Source of the DNA: Nocardioides exalbidus
GTDB lineage: Bacteria > Actinomycetota > Actinomycetes > Propionibacteriales > Nocardioidaceae
DNA length: 64,000 nucleotides
Direction: 5' to 3'
Assembly: GCF_900105585.1 (NCBI RefSeq)
Contig: NZ_FNRT01000002.1
Coordinates: forward strand, 248,001-312,000
The position numbers were made by a program, and so were the translations under genes. The number at the start of each line of letters is the position of its first letter. Position 1 is the first letter of the stretch. A model generated the notes under the pieces. It did no database searches. It was not told the DNA's origin and saw only the letters and a program-made list of their open reading frames with translations. Of this stretch, positions 57,919 through 64,000 are shown in pieces.

Positions 57919-58995
57919 TCAGACGTTGAAGCGGAACTCCACCACGTCGCCGTCGGCCATCACGTAGTCCTTGCCCTCCATGCGGACCTTGCCGGCCTCG
58001 CGCGCCTTCAGCATCGAGCTCGCGGCCATCAGGTCGTCGAAGGAGACGACCTCGGCCTTGATGAAGCCCTTCTGGAAGTCGGTGTGGATGACACCGGCGG
58101 CCTCGGGAGCGGTGGCGCCCTTGCGGATCGTCCAGGCCCGCGTCTCCTTGGGACCGGCGGTCAGGTAGGTCTGGAGGCCGAGCGTGTCGAAGCCGACGCG
58201 GGCGAGCTGGTCGAGCCCGGACTCGGTGATGCCCATCTCGGCGAGCATCTCGTGCGCGAGGTCGTCGTCGTCCATCTCGGACAGGTCCGACTCGAACTTC
58301 GCGTCGAGGAAGATCGCCTCGGCCGGCGCGACGATCTCGCGCATCTTGTCCTTGAGGGCCTCGTCGGCGAGCTCGTCGGAGTCGCAGTTGAAGACGTAGA
58401 TGAAGGGCTTGGCCGTCAGCAGCGACAGCTCGCGCAGCAGCGAACGGTCGATGTCGGTCGCGATGACCGGCGTGCCGGACTCCAGCGCGTCCTTGGCGGC
58501 GACGGCGGCGTCGAGGTTGGCGACGAGCTCCTTGACCTTGCGCGACTCCTTCTCCAGCCGCGCGATAGCCTTCTCGACCGTCTCGAGGTCGGCGAGGATC
58601 AGCTCGGTCTGGATGGTGGAGATGTCGTTGGCGGGGTTGACCTCGCCGTCGACGTGGGTGACGTCCTCGTCGCGGAAGACACGGGTGACCTGGCAGATCG
58701 CCGCGGACTCGCGGATGTGGGCGAGGAACTTGTTGCCGAGGCCCTCACCCTGGGAGGCGCCGCGGACGATGCCGGCGATGTCGACGAACTCGACCGTCGC
58801 GGGCAGGACCTTCGCCGACTCGAAGACCTCGGCCAGCCTCGCGAGGCGCTCGTCCGGTACGCCCACGACCCCGACGTTGGGCTCGATCGTCGCGAACGGG
58901 TAGTTCGCCGCGAGGACGTCGTTCTTGGTCAGTGCGTTGAAGAGGGTCGACTTGCCCGCGTTGGGGAGACCGACGATGCCGATGGTGAGAGCCAC
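57919..58995 (-). CDS. ychF: YchF/OLA1-type ATPase
   Basis: A 358-residue P-loop protein. G1 is GLPNAGKSTLFNAL, the G2/G3 region is FVDIAGIVRGASQGEGLGNKFL, and the altered G4 is YVFNCDSDEL (NxxE-like), which gives ATP preference. The C-terminal TGS domain ends KDYVMADGDVVEFRFNV. It binds ribosomes and modulates stress responses. The GTG at 58995 follows TAGACT by eight bases, fitting a leaderless transcript; longer starts lack support. It is convergent with the TetR gene, ten bases apart. Confidence 0.95.
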   Translation of the reverse strand: MALTIGIVGLPNAGKSTLFNALTKNDVLAANYPFATIEPNVGVVGVPDERLARLAEVFESAKVLPATVEFVDIAGIVRGASQGEGLGNKFLAHIRESAAICQVTRVFRDEDVTHVDGEVNPANDISTIQTELILADLETVEKAIARLEKESRKVKELVANLDAAVAAKDALESGTPVIATDIDRSLLRELSLLTAKPFIYVFNCDSDELADEALKDKMREIVAPAEAIFLDAKFESDLSEMDDDDLAHEMLAEMGITESGLDQLARVGFDTLGLQTYLTAGPKETRAWTIRKGATAPEAAGVIHTDFQKGFIKAEVVSFDDLMAASSMLKAREAGKVRMEGKDYVMADGDVVEFRFNV

Positions 58996-59003
58996 GGGCC
59001 GGG

Positions 59004-59009
59004 AGTCTA
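59004..59009 (-). promoter_or_regulatory. Leaderless -10 box of ychF
   Basis: TAGACT on the reverse strand, eight bases before the GTG. Confidence 0.45.
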
Positions 59010-59035
59010 CGGGCGCGGCACCGACTGGGACCAAA

Positions 59036-59071
59036 TAGGAAGAGGGGCCCGGCCGGCTGGCCGAGCCCCTC
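59036..59071 (-). terminator. Intrinsic terminator of the metzincin gene
   Basis: On the reverse strand GAGGGGC pairs with GCCCCTC around an inner GGCC-rich stem, followed by TTCCTATTT. It lies 24 bases after the protease stop and just before the ychF promoter. Confidence 0.8.
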
Positions 59072-59094
59072 GCTCCGGATGCGTCGGTGACGCG

Positions 59095-59913
59095 TCAGGA
59101 GCCGTAGACCGACGCGACCCCTTCGCGGTCGGTGTCCGTCATCGACAGGTCGCTCGACGAGCCGTTGCACTGGGGGTAGTGCATGATCGAGGAGGAGTCG
59201 TACGGCGTCAGCGGACGCCAGTTGTTGTCCTCGAAGCAGGTGCCGGCCTCGGGCCGCGTGTGCTCGTGGCGGAAGCCCAGCACGTGGCCGAGCTCGTGGG
59301 CGAGGATGTTGCTCGGCGTCCAGGAGCCCGAGGTCCAGATCGAGTCGTCGACCAGCACGTTCTGCTGGGAGGACGGGCTGCTCGGGAAGAAGGCGCGCGC
59401 GATGTACTGCGTGGTCTCGGTGGGCTCCACCGAGAAGAGGACCGCGCTGTTGGAGGTCGTGCAGTTCGCGTCCGCGGACGGGACGTAGGTGAAGTTCACG
59501 CCGCTCGAGGCGGCTTCCCACTGGCCCGCGCCGGACTGCATCGCCGCGACCATGTCGGCCTTGTCGGCACCGAAGTCGTCGCTGACGCAGTAGCTGAGGT
59601 TGGCGGCCTGGCTGGCCGACCAGAGGTCGTCCGCGCCGCCGACGGTGTTGACCACGAGGGACTGCGAGTCCGTGTCGCGCGAGTTGACCATGCGCTCGTA
59701 GTAGTCACGCAGCTCGTTGCTGGTCGCGATCGTCTCGTCGCCGTTCACGACGTACTGACCCCCTACGTCCTGGAACGTGGCGGCCCTGAACTCCTGGAAG
59801 GTCGGCACGTCCTCCTGGGCGCGGGCGGCGTTGGCGCCCGGCACCATCGAAAACGCCAGGGCGGTGACCCCGAGGCTGGAGGCTGCGATCCGACTGATCC
59901 TGCTCGTCAACAT
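59095..59913 (-). CDS. Secreted metzincin metalloprotease
   Basis: A 272-residue secreted zinc protease. The signal peptide is at residues 1-30 (SSLGVTALAFSMVPGANA). The zinc-binding motif is AHELGHVLGFRHEHTRPE near residue 210, the extended HExxHxxGxxH of metzincins, and SSIMHYPQCNG near 245 is the Met-turn. It resembles the short astacin/matrixin-like proteases of actinobacteria. A propeptide-like segment (FQEFRAATFQDVGGQYVV) precedes the catalytic domain. Two Cys pairs are possible. A 16-bp palindrome 45 bases upstream may control it, and a clear terminator follows it. Confidence 0.9.
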   Translation of the reverse strand: MLTSRISRIAASSLGVTALAFSMVPGANAARAQEDVPTFQEFRAATFQDVGGQYVVNGDETIATSNELRDYYERMVNSRDTDSQSLVVNTVGGADDLWSASQAANLSYCVSDDFGADKADMVAAMQSGAGQWEAASSGVNFTYVPSADANCTTSNSAVLFSVEPTETTQYIARAFFPSSPSSQQNVLVDDSIWTSGSWTPSNILAHELGHVLGFRHEHTRPEAGTCFEDNNWRPLTPYDSSSIMHYPQCNGSSSDLSMTDTDREGVASVYGS

Positions 59914-59957
59914 TGCTTCACTTCTTCCGGTTGGATTCGGTTGGCTCTTCCAACCTC

Positions 59958-59973
59958 TCCGGTCTAGACCGGA
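59958..59973. promoter_or_regulatory. Perfect 16-bp palindrome upstream of the metzincin gene
   Basis: TCCGGTCTAGACCGGA reads identically on both strands. It is the longest symmetric site in the 210-base divergent gap between the protease and the PH-domain genes, which is also locally richer in A and T than its surroundings. Confidence 0.55.
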
Positions 59974-60123
59974 TTGCGAAAGGTGAACGGACGGTCAGGA
60001 AATTGCAGTGCACAAACTTGCAAAACGGCGATGGTCTGCGCAGGGGCATGCAGAACTGCACATCTTCACCACGCGCCACACCGTTCCGCCGCACCGTCGG
60101 GCCCACCTGCAAGACTCGCCCGC

Positions 60124-60657
60124 ATGAGTGACGACGGGGGCACGGTCGACGGTGGGGACAGCGCCGAGCGGAGGGCGATCCTGCGCGAGCCCGCCCACCA
60201 GGTCTCGCCCAGGGCGGTGCCGTTCTGGACCGTCTCCGCCCTGCTCGGGGACGCCGTCGTGGTCGTCGCAGCCGCTGTCGCGTACTTCCTGGTCCCCGAC
60301 GTCCCCGGGTGGGTCGGCCTGCTCGTCCTGCTCCTCGCGGTCGCGGCGGTCGCCCACGTCCTGCTCATGCCGCGCATCCGCTTCCGCGTGCACCGCTGGG
60401 AGGTCACCGACACCGCCGTCCACACGCGCGAGGGCTGGATCGGTCGCGAGAGCCGGATCGCCCCGATCAGCCGCGTGCAGACCGTCGACTCCCGGCAGGG
60501 CGCGCTGATGCGACTCTTCGGCCTCGCCTCGATCACCGTCACGACCGCCTCCGCCGCCGGCCCGATCACCGTCTCCTGCCTCGACGACGACACCGCCCGG
60601 CAGGTCGTCACCCAGCTCACCGCGATCACCGCGTCCACCGAGGGCGACGCCACGTGA
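60124..60657 (+). CDS. Two-span PH-domain membrane protein (YdbS-like)
   Basis: A 177-residue protein. Two adjacent spans at residues 38-80 (LLGDAVVVVAAAVAYFLV, GLLVLLLAVAAVAHVLL) are followed by a bacterial PH domain (bPH2): FRVHRWEVTDTAVHTREGWIGRESRIAPISRVQTVDSRQG contains the usual RVQTV signature. The stop overlaps the next gene's GTG (GTGA), giving the common YdbS-YdbT pair. Paired bPH2 proteins are linked to envelope stress and export in other bacteria; the mechanism is unclear. Confidence 0.87.
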   Translation: MSDDGGTVDGGDSAERRAILREPAHQVSPRAVPFWTVSALLGDAVVVVAAAVAYFLVPDVPGWVGLLVLLLAVAAVAHVLLMPRIRFRVHRWEVTDTAVHTREGWIGRESRIAPISRVQTVDSRQGALMRLFGLASITVTTASAAGPITVSCLDDDTARQVVTQLTAITASTEGDAT

Positions 60658-62186
60658 TCGCGGCCCCCGGCGAGCCCGGCGAGGGCTGGTCGAGGCTCAG
60701 CCCGCGCAAGCTGCTCCTCGACCCGGTCAAGGCGGTCGGGCAGTCGATCGTGCCGGTGGTCGTGGCGCTGGTCGGCATCAGCCAGAACCCGCGCTACTGG
60801 CCGATCATCCTGCCGATCGCGATCGTCGGTCCGGTCCTGTTCGGCGTGCTGCCGTGGCTGACCACCCACTACCGCCTCACCTCGACCCAGATCCAGGTCC
60901 GCAAGGGCATCCTCAACAAGCAGACGTCGACCGCCCCCCTCGACCGGGTGCGCAGCGTCGACCTCGAGGCCTCGCTCCTCCACCGGGTTCTCGGGGTGCA
61001 GAAGGTGCAGGTCGGCACCGGCGTCGACGACGACCGCATCACGCTCGACGCGCTGGCGGTCGCCGACGCGCAGGCACTGCGTACGACCCTGCTGCACCGC
61101 CGCTCGGCACCTGAGCCGGCCACCGTGGCGGAGGCGCCGGACGCCGGCGACGACGCATCCGCCGAGCGTGCGCCCCGGCCGACGACCTACGTCGAGCCGG
61201 CCCCCACCGTGCTGGCCAGGATCGACTGGTCGTGGCTGCGGTTCGCCCCGTTCTCGCTGGGCCGCCTGGTGATCGTCGCCGGCGCGGTCGGCCTCTTCTC
61301 GCAGTTCGCCGACAACCTGCCGATCTGGAACGAGGACACCGCCACCTCCGCGTGGCAGTGGATCACCCAGTTCGCGCTCGCCGTCGTCGCCGTCGTGCTC
61401 CTGGTCGGCGCCCTCCTCGGATGGCTGGTCGTCTCGGTCGGCGGCTACGTCGTGCAGTGGTGGAACTTCCTGCTCGTCCGCGAGCACGGCTCCCTCCACC
61501 TCACCTCGGGCCTGTTCACCCGCCGCTCGATCACGGTCGAGGAGGCCAAGGTCCGCGGTGTCCGCCTCACCGAGCCGGTCCTGATGCGCGGGGTCGGCGG
61601 CGCGGAGCTTGCCACCCTCGCGACCGGCGTCGAGGACGGTGTCACGACCGTGCTGCCGCCCTGTCCCCGCGGCGTCGCGATCGGGGTCGGCGAGACCGTG
61701 CTCGACCACAGCGGGCCACTCACCGAGCCGCTCGTCGCACACGGACCGAAGGCCCACCGCCGCGCGTGGTTCAGGCAGGTCCGCAACTCCCTCGACGTCG
61801 TCCTGGTGGCGGCGGTCGCGTGGTGGTTCCTCGACTTCTCGATCTGGTGGGTCGTGGCCCTCGCCGTCGTGGCGGTGCTGCTGGGTGCGGCGGCGGGCGA
61901 GGCGTCGTACCGCCATCTCGGGCACCGGCTCGCCGGCGACCACCTGGTCGCGGGCAGCGGCGTCCTTGCCCGGATCCGCACCGCCCTCGAGACTGACGGC
62001 ATCATCGGCTGGGTCGTCACGCAGTCGTGGTGGCAGCGCCGGATCGGCCTCGCCGACCTCACCGCGACGACCGCCGCGGGCGACGAGCGCGTGCTCGTGC
62101 GCGACGTCCGGCTGGAGGTGGCGGTGGCCCTCGCCGACGAGACCACGCCCGGCCTGCTGACGGGGTTCCTGGCCCGGGAGAGTTGA
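60654..62186 (+). CDS. Multi-span PH-domain membrane protein (YdbT-like)
   Basis: A 510-residue protein with three bPH2 units separated by membrane spans. Unit one is YRLTSTQIQVRKGILNKQTSTAPLDRVRSVDLEASLLHRVLG (region about 65-140). Unit two begins LLVREHGSLHLTSGLFTRRSITVEEAKVRGV. Unit three, near residue 420, ends ERVLVRDVRLEVAVALAD. Each carries the R-V/I-x-S/G-V turn. It is coupled to the preceding gene. The stop codon lies inside the stem of its terminator. Confidence 0.87.
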   Translation: MIAAPGEPGEGWSRLSPRKLLLDPVKAVGQSIVPVVVALVGISQNPRYWPIILPIAIVGPVLFGVLPWLTTHYRLTSTQIQVRKGILNKQTSTAPLDRVRSVDLEASLLHRVLGVQKVQVGTGVDDDRITLDALAVADAQALRTTLLHRRSAPEPATVAEAPDAGDDASAERAPRPTTYVEPAPTVLARIDWSWLRFAPFSLGRLVIVAGAVGLFSQFADNLPIWNEDTATSAWQWITQFALAVVAVVLLVGALLGWLVVSVGGYVVQWWNFLLVREHGSLHLTSGLFTRRSITVEEAKVRGVRLTEPVLMRGVGGAELATLATGVEDGVTTVLPPCPRGVAIGVGETVLDHSGPLTEPLVAHGPKAHRRAWFRQVRNSLDVVLVAAVAWWFLDFSIWWVVALAVVAVLLGAAAGEASYRHLGHRLAGDHLVAGSGVLARIRTALETDGIIGWVVTQSWWQRRIGLADLTATTAAGDERVLVRDVRLEVAVALADETTPGLLTGFLARES

Positions 62187-62219
62187 ACGCCCCTTCCGCT
62201 CGGGACAGAAGGGGCGTTC
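62185..62219 (+). terminator. Intrinsic terminator of the PH-domain operon
   Basis: GAACGCCCCTTC pairs perfectly with GAAGGGGCGTTC, a 12-bp stem with an 11-base loop. The stem begins one base before the end of the stop codon. No long T-run follows. Confidence 0.8.
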
Positions 62220-62300
62220 GGATCGTGGTCTCCTCACCGTACTCCGCGCCTCCCGGCCACGGGCGCAAATCCCGCTGCTGTGGACACGGCGGCGGGTTCG

Positions 62301-62306
62301 TAGGGT
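62301..62306 (+). promoter_or_regulatory. Leaderless -10 box of xthA
   Basis: TAGGGT, six bases before the GTG at 62313. Confidence 0.5.
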
Positions 62307-62312
62307 GGTGCC

Positions 62313-63092
62313 GTGCGCATCGCGACCTGGAACGTCAACTCCCTCCGCTCCCGCATCGACCGCGTCGAGGCCTTCGTGCAACGCCACGAGATCGACGTGC
62401 TGGCGCTCCAGGAGACCAAGGCGCGTGAGGACCAGCTGCCGCTGATGGGCCTGCAGGCGCTGGGCTACGACATCGCCGTCGCGGGCACCAACCAGTGGAA
62501 CGGCGTCGCGCTGCTCTCGCGCGTCGGGCTCGACGACGTCGAGGTCGGCTTCCCCGGGCAGCCGCCCTACGGCGATCCTGCCGCGGCCGAGTCGCGCGCG
62601 ATCGCCGCGACCTGCGGTGGCGTGCGGGTCTGGTCGCTCTACATCCCCAACGGCCGCAAGCCCGACGACCCGCACTACGTCTACAAGCTCGACTGGCTGG
62701 CCCGGCTGCGTGCGAGTGCCGGCGACTGGCTCGACGGCCAGACCGCGATGGTCGGCGACTGGAACATCTGCCCGACCGACGACGACGTCTTCGACATCGG
62801 ACAGTTCGCGAAGTCGACCCACGTCACCCCGCCCGAGCGCGCCGCGTTCCAGGGGTTCCTCGACGACGGCTGGGCCGAGGTCACCCGCGCCCACGCGCCG
62901 GGCTACACCTACTGGGACTACTACCGCCAGCGCTTCGAGCGCGACCGCGGGCTCAAGATCGACTTCGTGCTGGCCTCCCCCGCGCTCGCCTCCCGGGTCA
63001 CCGGTGCGTTCATCGATAAGGACGAGCGCGACCCGGCGCAGGGCACCGGCTCGCCGTCGGACCACGCGCCGGTCGTGGTCGACCTCAGCTGA
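62313..63092 (+). CDS. xthA: Exodeoxyribonuclease III family AP endonuclease
   Basis: A 259-residue EEP-fold nuclease. RIATWNVNSLRSRIDRV holds the metal-coordinating Asn, VLALQETKARED the catalytic Glu, and LYIPNGRKPDDPHY the Tyr/Asn region. VGDWNICPTDDDVFD carries the Asp-x-Asn pair, and SPSDHAPVVVDL the terminal Asp-His. It cuts abasic sites in DNA repair. A GTG start follows TAGGGT by six bases. Its 3' end overlaps the convergent transporter gene by eight bases. Confidence 0.93.
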   Translation: MRIATWNVNSLRSRIDRVEAFVQRHEIDVLALQETKAREDQLPLMGLQALGYDIAVAGTNQWNGVALLSRVGLDDVEVGFPGQPPYGDPAAAESRAIAATCGGVRVWSLYIPNGRKPDDPHYVYKLDWLARLRASAGDWLDGQTAMVGDWNICPTDDDVFDIGQFAKSTHVTPPERAAFQGFLDDGWAEVTRAHAPGYTYWDYYRQRFERDRGLKIDFVLASPALASRVTGAFIDKDERDPAQGTGSPSDHAPVVVDLS

Positions 63093-64000
63093 GGACGACG
63101 GCCGGCCGCCGCGTGATGGCGTACGACATCCACGCGGCGACCGCGCAGAGCCCGGCCGCGGCGTAGAAGGCGGGGTCGTAGTCGCCGGTGAGGTCGCGGA
63201 CCAGGCCCGCGCCGGTGGCGGCGACGGCCGCGCCGACCTGGTGGCTGGCGAACACCCAGCCGAAGACGATCGGGCCGGAGGCCGCGCCGAACCACTCGCG
63301 GCAGATCGCCACGGTCGGCGGCACGGTCGCCACCCAGTCGAGGCCGTAGACGATGATGAAGACCCACATGCTCGGCTCGACGTGCGGCGCCATCAGCGCC
63401 GGCAGCGTCATCAGCCCGACGCCGCGGAGCACGTAGTAGCCCACCAGCAGCAGGCGCGGGTCCCACTTGTCGGTGAGCCAGCCCGAGGCGATGGTGCCGA
63501 CCACGTCGAAGACGCCGACGACGGCGAGCAGGCCGGCCGCGGTGGTCGCGGGCATGCCGTGGTCGTGGGCGGCTGGCACGAAGTGGGTGGCGATGAGCCC
63601 GTTGGTCGTCATCCCGCAGATCGCGAAGCCGCCGGCGAGCAGCCAGAAGGTCCTGGTGCGCGCGGCGTCGCGCAGCACCGCGAGGGCGCGGCCGGCGCTC
63701 GAGCCGACCTGCTGGTGCGGCGGCGGGCCGGGGTCGGCCTCGGTGGCGCCGAGCGCCTTCAGGCCCAGGTCGGCCGGGTGGTTGCGGAGGAAGAGCAGGA
63801 CGAGGGGTACGACGGCCAGTGCGGCCGCGGACGCCAGCAGCGCCGCCGTACGCCATCCGTGGTTCGTGGCGAACCACGCCACCACGGGCAGGAAGATCAG
63901 CTGGCCGGTGGCGTTGCCGGCGGTGAGGATGCCGCTGACCAGGCCCCGACGGGCGACGAACCAGCGGCTGGTGATCGTCGCGACGAAGGCCATCGACATG
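63085..64000 (-). CDS. MFS transporter, 5'-truncated by the window edge
   Basis: The visible 304 residues are the distal part of a major facilitator of the monocarboxylate/oxalate-formate (MCT-like) kind. ATITSRWFVARRGLVSGILTAGNATGQL is the span 4-5 region with the RRG signature. A long cytoplasmic loop (HPADLGLKALGATEADPGP) separates the two halves, and WLTDKWDPRLLLVGYYVLRG is the motif-A copy in the second half. The N-terminal spans and start codon lie beyond base 64000. The substrate is unknown. Confidence 0.87.
   Translation of the reverse strand, partial: MSMAFVATITSRWFVARRGLVSGILTAGNATGQLIFLPVVAWFATNHGWRTAALLASAAALAVVPLVLLFLRNHPADLGLKALGATEADPGPPPHQQVGSSAGRALAVLRDAARTRTFWLLAGGFAICGMTTNGLIATHFVPAAHDHGMPATTAAGLLAVVGVFDVVGTIASGWLTDKWDPRLLLVGYYVLRGVGLMTLPALMAPHVEPSMWVFIIVYGLDWVATVPPTVAICREWFGAASGPIVFGWVFASHQVGAAVAATGAGLVRDLTGDYDPAFYAAAGLCAVAAWMSYAITRRPAVVLS

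Noticed and set aside
1..64000. Search for tRNA genes, insertion sequences, integrases, toxin-antitoxin pairs and restriction genes
   Set aside because: None of the characteristic motifs or terminal repeats was recognised on either strand.

Overview
The window is one contiguous, very GC-rich stretch from an actinobacterium. The closest fit is the Nocardioidaceae, probably Nocardioides-like. Evidence: strong G/C third-position bias, many GTG starts, 4-base ATGA/GTGA gene overlaps, a mycothiol gene (mshB), a DUF3117 gene, a 7Fe ferredoxin, an eukaryote-like IleRS behind a translational T-box, and many start codons sitting 6-8 bases after a TAnnnT box with no Shine-Dalgarno (leaderless mRNAs). 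I saw no tRNA, rRNA, CRISPR array, insertion sequence or phage gene.

Layout. 0-4.7 kb: housekeeping block with the start of an M17 aminopeptidase, DUF3117, a crotonase-family enzyme, an M14 carboxypeptidase, and a tightly overlapped dapE - LOG phosphoribohydrolase - DivIVA-like operon. 4.9-19.3 kb: an accessory block. Three overlapping genes (plus a propeller-less fourth) encode secreted proteins made of an eight-repeat beta-propeller, a PKD domain and a basic tail. Next comes a convergent five-gene operon for a MacA/MacB-type ABC system with two adaptors and a DUF5666-like lipoprotein, and then a further propeller gene. 19.3-22.4 kb: a three-gene operon of uncharacterised membrane proteins sharing an ectodomain-like region, two of them with a cysteine motif. 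22.4-25.85 kb: ileS with a T-box leader. 25.9-32.3 kb: a DinB-like enzyme, a secreted protein, dapD, a cell-wall-type protein, a dehydrogenase, and dapC-fdxA. Lysine/diaminopimelate genes (dapE, dapD, dapC) therefore lie on both sides of the accessory block.

32.3-44 kb: GNAT, DUF389, an archaeal-type aspartyl-tRNA synthetase behind a second, very clear translational T-box, VanW, mshB with its small membrane partner, a thioesterase, a GH43-like secreted glycosidase, P450 and YhhN. 44-50.8 kb: DUF3054, a NimT/CynX-type transporter, pseudouridine kinase and glycosidase, YccF, VOC, GNAT, a hydrolase and an F420-reductase-like protein. 50.9-55.4 kb: a ferric-reductase-like flavocytochrome, two small membrane proteins, a Ser/Thr kinase, an ECF sigma factor facing a repeat-bearing membrane protein, and a STAS protein, which together look like a signalling neighbourhood. 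55.6-57.9 kb: a DHA2 exporter and divergent TetR regulator with twin operators. 57.9-64 kb: ychF, a secreted metzincin protease, two PH-domain membrane proteins, xthA and the distal part of an MFS transporter.

The most notable items are the T-box on the archaeal-type aspS gene, the propeller/PKD family wrapped around an ABC operon, the three-gene membrane operon, and the recurrent leaderless promoter pattern, including one pair of divergent promoters packed into 23 bases. All functions are inferred from sequence reading alone; no database search was run.
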